A stretch of 63,547 bases of DNA from Paenibacillus sp. MZ04-78.2 (GTDB taxonomy: Bacteria > Bacillota > Bacilli > Paenibacillales > NBRC-103111), in assembly GCF_024213375.1 (NCBI RefSeq), contig NZ_JANAVJ010000030.1, forward strand, positions 1 to 63,547, written 5' to 3'. The notes under the pieces were generated by a model. It was not told the origin of the DNA. It was given only the letters and a program-made list of their open reading frames with translations, and made no database searches. Position numbers and translations under genes: made by a program. This document shows positions 9,509 through 17,802 of the stretch, one piece after another (positions within the stretch are counted from its first letter, which is position 1; each line of letters opens with the position of its first letter).

Positions 9509-10030
9509 TTATGAATGTAGGCCACGTTTGTTCAGCAGCTTGAACTGAAGAATATAAATAATAGAGGTGACAAACGATACGGCGATAACAAACCATAAAT
9601 ACGCATGAGCGTACGGGAGTTCGAAAACAATCAACAGAATGGCAACATAATACAAGACGGTCGTCAATTTACCCATCGCATTCGCCGGAACGGTCTTTTT
9701 GCCCCGTAAGTGAAAAATAGCTGATCCTACGATCATGCCCACATCCCGTAAAAACATGGCTCCTGCAGCCTGCCATGAAATCATCTGGGAGAAAACCAGC
9801 GACAAGATGACGGTGATCATCATCAGCTTGTCCGCGAGCGGGTCTAACATGCTGCCGAGCTCGGTGACCATATTTCGTTTCCGTGCGATGTAGCCGTCCA
9901 GTACGTCGGTAAGCCCTGCAATAAGCAGGACGAAAAAGGCGCTTTTAGTATATCCTGCTCCAAATACCACGAGGTAGACGGGAATCAGAACAAAGCGGCA
10001 TGCGGTCAGTACATTGGGCAAGTTCCACAC
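9509..10030 (-). CDS. pgsA: CDP-diacylglycerol-glycerol-3-phosphate 3-phosphatidyltransferase
   Basis: Makes phosphatidylglycerophosphate, the committed step to phosphatidylglycerol, in the membrane. 173 residues with several hydrophobic helices. The complete CDP-alcohol transferase signature is present: D42-x2-D45-G46-x2-A49-R50-x8-G59-x3-D63-x3-D67. Start is GTG 10030, with AGAGGGGG about 11 bases upstream. Single transcription unit between a terminator upstream (10.13 kb) and the fabZ promoter region downstream. Confidence 0.94.
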   Translation of the reverse strand: MWNLPNVLTACRFVLIPVYLVVFGAGYTKSAFFVLLIAGLTDVLDGYIARKRNMVTELGSMLDPLADKLMMITVILSLVFSQMISWQAAGAMFLRDVGMIVGSAIFHLRGKKTVPANAMGKLTTVLYYVAILLIVFELPYAHAYLWFVIAVSFVTSIIYILQFKLLNKRGLHS

Positions 10031-10107
10031 GAAATAGCGTCCCCCTCTGAGCCGCTTAAGTTATCGTCGCAGCTCGATTCTCTCTCTATAACGCTTCCCA
10101 TCCATAC

Positions 10108-10113
10108 ATTATA
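10108..10113 (-). promoter_or_regulatory. Putative -10 element for pgsA
   Basis: TATAAT on the minus strand, just after the terminator at 10125-10155 and about 78 bases before the pgsA start. The -35 region is T-rich without a clear hexamer. Confidence 0.45.
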
Positions 10114-10124
10114 CCTTTACGGGG

Positions 10125-10155
10125 AAAAAAATAAAACTCCCTTACCCGGGAGTTT
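10125..10155 (-). terminator. Terminator ending the mbl-flhO-flhP-epuA unit
   Basis: AAACTCCC pairs with GGGAGTTT around a short loop, followed on the minus strand by TTTTATTTTTTT. Lies 5 bases after the stop of the EpuA-like gene. Confidence 0.85.
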
Positions 10156-10159
10156 ATCA

Positions 10160-10372
10160 CTACGTATCGGCAAAGATCAAATCGTACGCATGGCGCCACG
10201 TATTTAAATTGAAAACCTCTTGGAAATCTTGTTTTCCTATATAAACGTACCCGATCGCAAGCCCTACTAAAAGCGCCACTATGCAAGTGAACGGAATCCA
10301 CGTCCACAACGTAAAAACCGCTTTTTTCCATCTTTTCGATTCTGCGGGCGCCTTCTTTCGGTTATCGCTCAA
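10160..10372 (-). CDS. Small EpuA-like membrane protein (annotated as RNA polymerase subunit beta family)
   Basis: About 70 residues: a basic, Lys/Arg-rich N-terminus, one hydrophobic helix (roughly 19-42) and a short C-terminal tail. It resembles the EpuA (PF11772) family, often labelled DNA-directed RNA polymerase subunit beta although it is a tiny membrane protein; its function is unknown. Start set at TTG 10372 because GAGGTAGGG is just upstream. An in-frame GTG at 10408 would overlap flhP by 8 bases and lacks a ribosome-binding site. Last gene of the flagellar-rod/mbl unit. Confidence 0.7.
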   Translation of the reverse strand: MSDNRKKAPAESKRWKKAVFTLWTWIPFTCIVALLVGLAIGYVYIGKQDFQEVFNLNTWRHAYDLIFADT

Positions 10373-10400
10373 GTTCCCTACCTCGCTTTGCGTAATGCCG

Positions 10401-11276
10401 TTAGCCACGCAAGTTGTTGGCCAAGTTCATCATTTGATCGGACGATGCGACTGCGCGGGAGTTCAATTGAAACGCCCTCTGAACCATGATGAGTTCGGTC
10501 ATTTCGTCTGCAAGACTGACGTTCGACTGTTCCAAAAAGCCCTGATGCACCGTAATCGGGTCTACGTTGTTGTTCCCCGCTGTTACGGGCTCCAAAATAT
10601 CGTCCCGCTGCTGTGCCGTAATATCGGAAGGCAATCCGAACACATTATCGCCTAGCTGCTGCAGGAGCTGAGGGCGAACCACGCGCACCATTTTGATTTG
10701 CCCGACCGTAACCGCCTCCTCATTAGGGTCCGCTTCATCATAGGCGAGAATCGTCCCATCCGCCTGAACTTGTACCTGATGATTGTTCGGTACGCGAAGC
10801 GGGGTGTTATCGGCACTCATGACGTAATGACCGTCTTTCGTAGTCAAAATTAAGCCGTTAGGGTTCTGAGGATCGCCCGAAGGCGACAGCTGGAATGAAC
10901 CGTCTCGCGTCCAGCGGGTCTCTCTAACCGGATTACCCGCTGCATCCAGAGAAGGGGTTGTTATTTCGAACAGGCCGGCTCCTTCAATTGCCACGTCAAG
11001 CGGGTTGTTCGTTGGCTGCAGTGAGCCTTGAGTCATATTCAATTGGGGTGCAACAAGCTTGGCGCCCCACCCTTGATTGTAGCCGAGCGGCGTGAGCCGG
11101 CCTTCCTTTTGAAAACCGCGGGGCTGCTGCTTCACATTGGTCAACACGTCTTGAAACGAGGCTTCCCGGCGCTTATAGCCCGTATTGTTGACGTTGGCCA
11201 TATTATTCGCTAGCAGATCGAGCTTTTGCTGAAGCGCATGCATCGAAACGGATGAATTGATCATCGAATGATTCAC
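10401..11276 (-). CDS. flhP: Flagellar hook-basal body protein FlhP
   Basis: Rod/hook-type axial protein of the FlgG/FlgF family. 291 residues. The N-terminal rod signature (LQQKLDLLANNMANVNNTGYKR) and the C-terminal helix (VQRAFQLNSRAVASSDQMMNLANN) are both present and would form the coiled coils that pack in the flagellar rod. Start is GTG 11276 behind AGGAGGAG. Second of the paired flhO-flhP genes downstream of mbl, as in Bacillus subtilis. Confidence 0.93.
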   Translation of the reverse strand: MNHSMINSSVSMHALQQKLDLLANNMANVNNTGYKRREASFQDVLTNVKQQPRGFQKEGRLTPLGYNQGWGAKLVAPQLNMTQGSLQPTNNPLDVAIEGAGLFEITTPSLDAAGNPVRETRWTRDGSFQLSPSGDPQNPNGLILTTKDGHYVMSADNTPLRVPNNHQVQVQADGTILAYDEADPNEEAVTVGQIKMVRVVRPQLLQQLGDNVFGLPSDITAQQRDDILEPVTAGNNNVDPITVHQGFLEQSNVSLADEMTELIMVQRAFQLNSRAVASSDQMMNLANNLRG

Positions 11277-11328
11277 GTAAACTCCTCCTGTAAGGGTGAA
11301 TCTCAGCTGGACGAGCTATAACGGGGGA

Positions 11329-12222
11329 TTAGACGCGCCCGATTTCGTTGGCTGCTTTCTCCATGCTTTTATCGTAGTACTGAATCATCTTCTGGTTGGC
11401 TTCATAAGCCCGTGCAGCCGACATCATATCGACCATGGACTGGCCGGGATCGACATTGGAGCGTTCGATATAACCTTGCCTCACCTCAATCTGGTCTTGA
11501 GCGTCAATCGGCCGGAACGCGCCTTGGTCCTGTGTATTTAAGCGGTATAGTCCGTTGCCCTCGCGAACCAACTGGTTGGGATCCTCCACCCGGGTAATGA
11601 GCAGATTCGAAGCTTGTCCGTTCCCATTTAATATCGGCTGACCGTCCGCATTTGTGAACTGTCCTGTCTGGGTCATACGGAAATTTGTGACGGGTGCCCC
11701 CCCCTCCATCAGCACGATAGGTTGTCCATCGCGACCTAGCACCGAATGGCCTTCGGAATCGATCAACCGTCCGTTCGCATCCAGCGAAAAATTGCCGTTC
11801 AAGGAATAGCGCTGTTCGCCGGCTGCGTTCAGGATCGTAAAGAAAGCTTGGGGCTGAATCACCCGCTGTCCGTTCTGATCCACGTACTTGCCTGAACTGT
11901 CAAAGCGGGCGCCCGGCACCTGAATATTCGAAATTAAGGCGAAGTTAAAAGGGTTCTTCGTTTCCTGAATATCGCCTTGCACATGCAGAAAAACGTTCTC
12001 CTCCGCCATAACCCCCGTATTAATCCGGCCGACAGGCACCGAGCCCGGTTCGTCCTTGCCGCTGCGTACACGGGAAATCAGAACTTCCGGGAACGACCGG
12101 TTAATTCCGTTGCCGCTTTTAAAGCCGGGGGTGTTGAGGTTGGCAATATTATTGGTAACGATGTCGTGCTTGCGCTGCTGTGCGATCATGCCGGAAGCGG
12201 CGGTATACAGGCCTCTTAACAT
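11329..12222 (-). CDS. flhO: Flagellar hook-basal body protein FlhO
   Basis: Distal-rod-type flagellar protein, exported by the flagellar type III system. 297 residues. It opens with the canonical MLRGLYTAASGMIAQQ signature followed by DIVTNNIANLNTPGFK, and ends with a hydrophobic-heptad helix (MMSAARAYEANQKMIQYYDK). Paralogue of the next gene. Only 15 bases separate it from mbl, so both are likely read from the mbl promoter, linking flagellar rod parts with a cytoskeletal gene as in other Bacilli. Confidence 0.93.
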   Translation of the reverse strand: MLRGLYTAASGMIAQQRKHDIVTNNIANLNTPGFKSGNGINRSFPEVLISRVRSGKDEPGSVPVGRINTGVMAEENVFLHVQGDIQETKNPFNFALISNIQVPGARFDSSGKYVDQNGQRVIQPQAFFTILNAAGEQRYSLNGNFSLDANGRLIDSEGHSVLGRDGQPIVLMEGGAPVTNFRMTQTGQFTNADGQPILNGNGQASNLLITRVEDPNQLVREGNGLYRLNTQDQGAFRPIDAQDQIEVRQGYIERSNVDPGQSMVDMMSAARAYEANQKMIQYYDKSMEKAANEIGRV

Positions 12223-12237
12223 CGAATGGTTACCCTC

Positions 12238-13236
12238 CTAAAATTTGCGCTTGGTTACTTTATCCAGGTTGTCCAACATAATACCGGTTCCTTTCACAAC
12301 GCAGTGCATCGGATCTTCTGCAATCAGGATGGGCACCTTAAGCTCGTCCGCCAGCAATTGATCGATGCCGTGCAGCATCGCACCGCCACCGGTCAAAATA
12401 ACGCCGCGGTCGATAATATCGGCCGACAGCTCCGGAGGCGTGCGCTCCAACACACTCTTGGCCGCTGTCACGATGGACGATACCGACTCCCACAGCGCTT
12501 CTTGAATTTCCTGCGAATTGATGGTCACCGTTAACGGCAGTCCGCTCACCATATCTCTGCCGCGGATATCCATCGTCTCGCGTTTTCCGTCCGGATGCAC
12601 CGTCCCGATGCGGACTTTAATATCCTCACTCGTTCGTTCGCCGATCAAGAGCTTATACTTGCTTTTAATATATTTCATAATGGCAGAGTCGAACTTGTCC
12701 CCTGCGATTTTAATAGAAGAGGAGGTCACGATGTCACCCATGGACAATACGGCCACATCTGTCGTACCTCCGCCGATATCTACGACCATGTTGCCGCTCG
12801 GTTGGAAAATATCCATTCCAGCGCCGATGGCCGCAGCCTTAGGCTCTTCTTCCAAAAACACTTCGCGCGCCCCGCTCCGTTCGGCCGCTTCCCGAATGGC
12901 CTTCTGCTCTACCGACGTGATGTTCGTCGGAGCACAGATTAAAATACGGGGATGACTGTACCAGTTCTTCCCGCCGACTTTATTGATAAAATACTTCAGC
13001 ATCATTTCCGTTATTTCAAAGTCGGCTATAACACCGTCCCTCAGCGGACGGATCGCCACAATATTACCGGGCGTCCGGCCAACCATGCGGCGAGCTTCTT
13101 CGCCCACGGCCAGCACTCGCTTTATGTCGCTTTCGATGGCGACGACGGACGGCTCATCCAGAACTACGCCCCGACCTTTCACATGAATGAGGACGTTCGC
13201 AGTCCCGAGATCTATACCGATATCCTTGCTTAACAT
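12238..13236 (-). CDS. mbl: Actin-like rod-shape protein Mbl
   Basis: MreB-family filament protein that guides lateral wall synthesis at the membrane. 332 residues, usual length. ATPase motifs: IDLGTANVLIHVKG (phosphate 1), VDIGGGTTDVAVLS (phosphate 2) and LTGGGAMLHGID (adenosine). Position between spoIIID and flhO supports Mbl rather than MreB. Preceded by GGGAGGATC. A TATAAT lies about 60 bases upstream (minus strand) without a clear -35. Confidence 0.95.
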   Translation of the reverse strand: MLSKDIGIDLGTANVLIHVKGRGVVLDEPSVVAIESDIKRVLAVGEEARRMVGRTPGNIVAIRPLRDGVIADFEITEMMLKYFINKVGGKNWYSHPRILICAPTNITSVEQKAIREAAERSGAREVFLEEEPKAAAIGAGMDIFQPSGNMVVDIGGGTTDVAVLSMGDIVTSSSIKIAGDKFDSAIMKYIKSKYKLLIGERTSEDIKVRIGTVHPDGKRETMDIRGRDMVSGLPLTVTINSQEIQEALWESVSSIVTAAKSVLERTPPELSADIIDRGVILTGGGAMLHGIDQLLADELKVPILIAEDPMHCVVKGTGIMLDNLDKVTKRKF

Positions 13237-13404
13237 TCCTATTGATCCTCCCTAACCAACCGTCCATTCTTATTGTAAAAGAAGCGGCACTTCTATTATA
13301 TACGTTACTTAGGTAAATTCGCCATGTATTTCAAAATTCCTCTTTTTCTTCAACGATTTTTCGACAAATATCGCTTCGTTTCCGGCCGGTTCGGGAGAAG
13401 GGGC

Positions 13405-13485
13405 GTACCGTCAGCGGCGCGGAGGCCCGTTTGCTTCCAAGGGCAATAGGCCTACCTCCGCGTTGGGAAATACAGCTCACGGTAC
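13405..13485. other. Long GC-rich nested inverted repeat between spoIIID and mbl
   Basis: An outer arm pair (GTACCGTCAGC 13405-13415 with GCTCACGGTAC 13475-13485, one mismatch) encloses an inner pair (CGCGGAGGCCC 13418-13428 with GGCCTACCTCCGCG 13449-13462). A further CCGGCC/GGCCGG pair flanks both at 13382-13387 and 13509-13514. No T-run follows on either strand. It lies in the 280-base gap between spoIIID and mbl. It could act as a terminator, an RNA-stabilising structure or a mobile palindrome. Confidence 0.6.
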
Positions 13486-13516
13486 GGCTGGGAACGCGCC
13501 GGCAACGGGGCCGGTC

Positions 13517-13804
13517 TTACTTAACGGTAACGAGCTTCTCTTGCGCCTTCGGGATGCGGGTTTTCCGGTATTTAATCTTGGTGGCTTCTCCCCCGCGCAG
13601 GTGACGGATTGACTTATGATATTCCAAAATATGCTTCACCTGATTGGCAAGCTCCGGATTAATCTCCGGCAGACGTTCCGTCAAGTCCTTGTGCACCGTG
13701 CTTTTGGAAACGCCGAATTCCTTGGCTATAGTGCGAACCGTATGCTTGGTCTCCACCAGGCAGCGGCCTATCTTAATGGTTCGCTCTTTGATGTAATCGT
13801 GCAC
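13517..13804 (-). CDS. spoIIID: Sporulation transcription factor SpoIIID
   Basis: Small DNA-binding protein that switches mother-cell gene expression during sporulation. About 95 residues, like the Bacillus protein (93). The helix-turn-helix IAKEFGVSKSTVHKDL and the basic segment HLRGGEATKIKYRK are near-identical to the family. Start is GTG 13804 (MHDYIKERTIKIG) with GGAGG 8 bases upstream; the longer in-frame extension from 13840 overlaps the promoter and is rejected. Preceded by a good sigma-E promoter. Confidence 0.97.
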   Translation of the reverse strand: MHDYIKERTIKIGRCLVETKHTVRTIAKEFGVSKSTVHKDLTERLPEINPELANQVKHILEYHKSIRHLRGGEATKIKYRKTRIPKAQEKLVTVK

Positions 13805-13838
13805 TCCCCTCGCCTCCCTACTCGAGTTAGTTTGGTAC

Positions 13839-13866
13839 ATTATATGAGGGGCCCACGCTTATATTC
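13839..13866 (-). promoter_or_regulatory. Sigma-E promoter for spoIIID
   Basis: Minus strand GAATATA (13860-13866), 13 bases, CATATAAT (13839-13846). This fits the mother-cell sigma-E pattern (kmATATT, about 14 bases, CATAnnnT) and sits 35 bases before the GTG start. Confidence 0.75.
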
Positions 13867-13931
13867 TTTGTTTCGGAAGGCTGACAAGCCCGCGGCGAAC
13901 AATTATTTCAAGGACATGCGTTCCGCGAAAA

Positions 13932-13960
13932 CAAAAAGGCAGAGGAAATGTTCCCCTGCC
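13932..13960 (-). terminator. Terminator after spoIIQ
   Basis: GGCAGGGGAA pairs with TTCCTCTGCC on the minus strand and is followed by TTTTTGTTTT. It isolates spoIIQ from spoIIID. Confidence 0.88.
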
Positions 13961-13976
13961 TGCCGCTCTGCCGATA

Positions 13977-14708
13977 TTAATGATCTCCGAGGTATTGGTC
14001 CGGATTAACCGCCGGACCGCCTTGGCCTTGACGCAATTCGAAATGCAAATGGGTGCCTTGATCTTTTTCCAGCTCGTTGCGTCCCGCCTTGGCGATAACG
14101 TCCCCCTTCTTCACTTCGGCGTCTTTGGCGACCTTGACTTCGGCCAAGCTTTGATAGACCGAGACAAGCCCGTTGCTGTGCGTAATTTCCACCAAGTTGC
14201 CGACGACCGGATCTTTGTGTACCGCCGTGACCTTACCGCCCATAACGGCCAATACGTCAAATACTTGATTGTCGTGTCTTGCGAAGTCCATACCCATATG
14301 CGGGGTGAAGGTATCGCCGTATTCAACCATCGCGGCTTGCCGTACTTCGTTCGACGCTTTGTTATCGAAGAAAGGAAGCACGATATCCAGTTCGCTGCGT
14401 TCTTTGACCGGCCATTGCATCGTTTCCTGTTTCGCGTTGGTAGCTACCACATCGGTACCCGAGACGTTTCCTGTGACCGTACCGGATTTCGCAGCATCAA
14501 GACTGACGTTTTTGTCAGGCTTCGTGATGCTCGACCCTTGGTACCACCACATTAACGTTAAGATGATTGCCGCTGCTGCCATGTACGTTGCCGGAAATAC
14601 CCACTTCTTGGCGAGCAATCTTTTCCAGGTTGACGATGTGCCGCTTTGGGCTCCTTCGGTAGATTTAGGAGCTTCTTCTCGGACCAAATCTCTTTTTTGT
14701 TCACTCAT
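13977..14708 (-). CDS. spoIIQ: Forespore engulfment protein SpoIIQ, M23/LytM-type
   Basis: Forespore membrane protein that faces the intermembrane space and binds mother-cell SpoIIIAH, forming the feeding-tube/engulfment zipper. 243 residues: a basic cytoplasmic tail, one membrane helix (about 37-55) and a LytM/M23 domain (about 130-238). Zinc-ligand residues are present: HMGMD (H137, D141) and THLHFE (H220, H222). The YxHL catalytic His is replaced by Ser (YQSL, 185-188). The Bacillus subtilis protein lacks the first ligand His, so this copy is less degenerate. It has its own sigma-F promoter overlapping the spoIID stop, and its own terminator. Confidence 0.93.
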   Translation of the reverse strand: MSEQKRDLVREEAPKSTEGAQSGTSSTWKRLLAKKWVFPATYMAAAAIILTLMWWYQGSSITKPDKNVSLDAAKSGTVTGNVSGTDVVATNAKQETMQWPVKERSELDIVLPFFDNKASNEVRQAAMVEYGDTFTPHMGMDFARHDNQVFDVLAVMGGKVTAVHKDPVVGNLVEITHSNGLVSVYQSLAEVKVAKDAEVKKGDVIAKAGRNELEKDQGTHLHFELRQGQGGPAVNPDQYLGDH

Positions 14709-14728
14709 TTGTATATCACCTCGCTAAC

Positions 14729-14757
14729 CATTCTTGCCAGGTTCGCGAGATTTATAC
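14729..14757 (-). promoter_or_regulatory. Sigma-F promoter for spoIIQ
   Basis: Minus strand GTATA (14753-14757), 14 bases, GGCAAGAATG (14729-14738). The -10 matches the GGnRAnAnT pattern at every fixed position. It overlaps the end of spoIID, as expected for a forespore promoter inside a mother-cell unit. Confidence 0.7.
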
Positions 14758-15831
14758 GCGGGAAAACCTATTTTGTTGGAAAGTTTTTCCCACCAATAGA
14801 TTGGAAGCCCGGTCGATGGCTATGCCGGCATAATAGTATTTGACGATATCCTCCGCTTTGCGTCCTTCCATCGCCATCCCGTTGGCGCCCCATTGGCTCA
14901 TCCCTACGCCATGCCCGTAGCCAAATGTCGTAAACCTCCACTCTCCGCCGCTCCATGACCATTGAAACTGGCTGGAATTCAGTCCGAGCTTCTCTCGAAC
15001 CTCTCTTCCGGTCAATAGCTTTCCGCCTATAGACAGCTTCTTGATACGGTTTCCTTGGCTCTTCTCGATCACCTTAATGCCGAGAGGGCTTCCGGCCGAT
15101 ACCGGCACGGCGCCGGGCAAACCTAGCTTGCGCTGCAGCTCCTTGGACGTAAAAGCTACCGTCTCTTTATAGCGAGGCGACAGCTTAGCATCCCAAGGAC
15201 TCGGTACGCTTCGCAAATACGGAACGGTGAAATTCCAGTAGTCTTCCGAATTTTCCGTATACCCGTTGCTGGTAGAAAAAAAGCTCGCTTCAATCGGCTT
15301 ACCTTGATAGGTTAGCACGAGATCCCTCGTTTCCTCTACCGCCCGTTTCAGCTTGTCTATGCGGGAAAGGAACGCCTCATCGCCCCAACGCTGCCTTAGC
15401 TCTTCGTCGGTGACGTAAGCCTGATGGCTGGTCGTATCCGTTACGAGCGCATGGACATCCGGGACATTGCTCTGGTCACCGTCGAGCAGTCTTCGGACGA
15501 TATAGGTGCGTGCGGCCATCGCTTGGGCTTTGAGCGCTTCCGGCTCGAATTCGATGGGCATCTCCGCCGCAACGACTCCCCGCACATACTGCTCAAGGGC
15601 CATTTTCTCCGTTCTCTTCTCCTTTGCCCGGTAAACGGGAATAAGCAGTTCGTCCTGCTGCCGCGCTGCGGACGGCTGCTCTGCAGCGGGCGGCGCAGGT
15701 TCCGGCTCCTTTCCGGGCCCCGTGCGTACGAGCAGGCCGGGTACCAGCACGACGATAGCTGTGAAGCTAGCCAGCCAAACGGCCAACCAGCGAATCCAAG
15801 ATTGTTGCGTCCGGGTCAGCTTGTACTTCAT
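14752..15831 (-). CDS. spoIID: Peptidoglycan lytic transglycosylase SpoIID
   Basis: Mother-cell membrane-anchored enzyme that degrades septal peptidoglycan with SpoIIM and SpoIIP to drive engulfment. About 359 residues: a membrane anchor near residues 12-34, a Pro/Ala linker, then the catalytic domain. The signature EQYVRGVVAAEMPIEFEPEA carries the catalytic Glu (residue 90), and the C-terminal YGHGVGMSQWGANGMA block is intact. ATG 15831 was chosen with GGAGG 9 bases upstream. Preceded by a sigma-E-like promoter and the murA terminator. Confidence 0.95.
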   Translation of the reverse strand: MKYKLTRTQQSWIRWLAVWLASFTAIVVLVPGLLVRTGPGKEPEPAPPAAEQPSAARQQDELLIPVYRAKEKRTEKMALEQYVRGVVAAEMPIEFEPEALKAQAMAARTYIVRRLLDGDQSNVPDVHALVTDTTSHQAYVTDEELRQRWGDEAFLSRIDKLKRAVEETRDLVLTYQGKPIEASFFSTSNGYTENSEDYWNFTVPYLRSVPSPWDAKLSPRYKETVAFTSKELQRKLGLPGAVPVSAGSPLGIKVIEKSQGNRIKKLSIGGKLLTGREVREKLGLNSSQFQWSWSGGEWRFTTFGYGHGVGMSQWGANGMAMEGRKAEDIVKYYYAGIAIDRASNLLVGKTFQQNRFSRV

Positions 15832-15895
15832 CAACGGGTTCCTCCATCATTTTGTCGGCTCTCAAAAATCAGGCACTGCGGCTGCAGGTAACACC

Positions 15896-15924
15896 ATCTT
15901 ATGAACCGAAAAGATAGAATAGAA
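15896..15924 (-). promoter_or_regulatory. Sigma-E promoter for spoIID
   Basis: Minus strand TTCTATT (15918-15924), 14 bases, CATAAGAT (15896-15903). The -35 matches five of seven and the -10 keeps CATAnnnT. Confidence 0.6.
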
Positions 15925-15927
15925 CCT

Positions 15928-15972
15928 CAAAAAGAAAGAGAACCGGCCCTTTCCGAATGAAAGAGTCGGTTC
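15928..15972 (-). terminator. Terminator after murA
   Basis: GAACCG...CTTTC pairs with GAAAG...CGGTTC (15940-15972), followed on the minus strand by TCTCTTTCTTTTT. Confidence 0.8.
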
Positions 15973-16001
15973 CCGTTCCAAGAGAATAGAAGCCATAAAC
16001 G

Positions 16002-17327
16002 TTAAGCGAGGCTTGGCTGCACGGAAAACAGCGGGAGCGTTTGTTCCTCTTCTTCCGTATCGATGATCTCGACAGGAATCCGGCGGATGTTTGCCCCCAG
16101 TGCACTGAGCTTCTCGGCAATATTCACATAGCCCCGGTCAATGTGATGAAGGCCGGTAATCTCCGTATCGCCATCGCACGCAAGCGCGGCCAAAACAAGC
16201 GCCGCTCCAGCACGCAGGTCAGTCGCGCACACCTTGGCCCCTTGGAGCTTGCTGCCGCCGCTGACGACCGCCGTACGACCTTCCACCTTAATCTGCGCGT
16301 TCATGTTCAACATTTGCTCCACATGCATAAAACGGTTCTCAAACACCGTTTCGGTAACCAGGCTGGTCCCATCTGCCAGCAGCAGCAGCGCCATCATCTG
16401 CGACTGCATGTCGGTAGGGAAACCGGGGTAAGGCAACGTTTTAAGATCCACCGCACGGAGAGGACGATCCGTATACACCCGGAGGCCGTTCTCATCTTCT
16501 TGAATTTGCACGCCCATCTCCTGCATCTTGGAGATGACCGGACGCAAATGGTCGCCGATCGCTCCTTCGATGTACAAGTCGCTGTTCGTGATGGCGGCGG
16601 CAATCATATATGTACCCGCTTCAATGCGGTCGGGAATGACCGTATGTACTGCACCGGTGAGCTTCGATACGCCGTCGATGCGGATCATGCCCGTACCCGC
16701 TCCGCGGATTTTGGCGCCCATCGCGTTAAGATAGTTCGCCAGATCGACGATCTCCGGCTCCTTGGCGGCGTTCTCAATTAAGGTTGTGCCTTCGGCAAGC
16801 GCCGCGGCCATCATAATGTTCTCCGTCGCTCCCACACTGGCGACATCGAGGTACACCTTGGCGCCCTTTAATCGTCCGCTCACCCTCGCTTCGATATACC
16901 CTTGGCCGAGCTCGATCTCTGCACCCATCGCTTCGAAGCCTTTCAGATGCTGGTCGATCGGACGCGTACCGATAGCGCACCCTCCAGGCAGCGATATGCG
17001 CGCTTTGCCGACACGGGCTAACAGCGGACCCATAACCAGAAACGACGCCCGCATTTTTCTTACCAGATCATAGGAGGCCTCGCACGTAACGATTTTGGAT
17101 GCATCGATGCGGACCGTTTCATGTTTATATTCAATCTTGATTCCCAGACTTTCAAGCACCTTGTTAATGACAAGGACGTCGTCCAGGGGAGGCGCGTCGT
17201 GAATGACGCTGACTCCGTCGGTTCCTAAGATCGAGGCTGCGATGATCGGCAGGACAGCGTTTTTCGCGCCATGTATTTTTACCCTGCCGGATAGCTTTTT
17301 GCCGCCGCGGACGATTATTTTGTTCAT
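16002..17327 (-). CDS. murA: UDP-GlcNAc 1-carboxyvinyltransferase MurA
   Basis: First committed step of peptidoglycan synthesis: transfers enolpyruvate from PEP to UDP-GlcNAc; target of fosfomycin. About 441 residues. The catalytic loop [18 protein letters not shown] carries the active-site Cys (about residue 117), so the drug-sensitive Cys form is present. The N-terminal GAKNAVLPI substrate loop is intact. Two adjacent ATGs (17330, 17327) follow GGAAGGGG; the second has better spacing. Neighbours spoIID and the DUF1146 gene match the Bacillus murAA locus; ywmB is absent. Confidence 0.96.
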   Translation of the reverse strand: MNKIIVRGGKKLSGRVKIHGAKNAVLPIIAASILGTDGVSVIHDAPPLDDVLVINKVLESLGIKIEYKHETVRIDASKIVTCEASYDLVRKMRASFLVMGPLLARVGKARISLPGGCAIGTRPIDQHLKGFEAMGAEIELGQGYIEARVSGRLKGAKVYLDVASVGATENIMMAAALAEGTTLIENAAKEPEIVDLANYLNAMGAKIRGAGTGMIRIDGVSKLTGAVHTVIPDRIEAGTYMIAAAITNSDLYIEGAIGDHLRPVISKMQEMGVQIQEDENGLRVYTDRPLRAVDLKTLPYPGFPTDMQSQMMALLLLADGTSLVTETVFENRFMHVEQMLNMNAQIKVEGRTAVVSGGSKLQGAKVCATDLRAGAALVLAALACDGDTEITGLHHIDRGYVNIAEKLSALGANIRRIPVEIIDTEEEEQTLPLFSVQPSLA

Positions 17328-17472
17328 CATGATCCCCTTCCGCGTAATTTCTGCTTGCGGTTTCATAGTCTTTAGCCGGTCACGATACCATTCGTAGCCC
17401 GAGCGGATTTTTTAACGGTTGTACTAACCATTGTTGACAACATTCTCCTCGGTTATTCGAAAAAACGTTTTT

Positions 17473-17724
17473 TCAGAACATTCCGGAGAACCAAGTCGAC
17501 CACTCCAAATAGTCGATCACGAAGCGGGCGATTTGATACCCCAGCGCGATCGAGAGCAGGATTTGCAGCATTTTGGCCTGGGCGCTTTTGGGGCGTCTCA
17601 GCATCATCTCCAGCTTCAGCTCCTGCAGCGCCCACCAAGAGATACCGATGAATACCAAGACGACCACAATGTTGATCATCCCCTTGAGTCCCATCGACGC
17701 GCTCATTTGATCCAAATAATCCAT
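17473..17724 (-). CDS. ywzB: DUF1146 family small membrane protein (YwzB-like)
   Basis: 83 residues with two hydrophobic helices (about 15-32 and 55-72) separated by a basic loop (LRRPKSAQAK). Matches the DUF1146/YwzB group, conserved next to murA/spoIID in Bacilli, with no known function. Separated from murA by about 145 bases that carry no clear terminator, so co-transcription with murA is possible. Confidence 0.82.
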   Translation of the reverse strand: MDYLDQMSASMGLKGMINIVVVLVFIGISWWALQELKLEMMLRRPKSAQAKMLQILLSIALGYQIARFVIDYLEWSTWFSGMF

Positions 17725-17759
17725 AGAAAAACATTCCCCGCTTTCACGGAAGTGTCCCG

Positions 17760-17802
17760 CCGATCCGGAAAAAGCCGTATTAGCCGCTTCCGGGATCGGT
17801 TA
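17760..17802 (-). other. Inverted repeat at the 3' end of the SLH protease gene
   Basis: CCGATCCGGAA pairs imperfectly with TTCCGGGATCGG across the protease stop codon. No T-run follows, so it is at best a weak terminator for the upstream protease. Confidence 0.45.
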
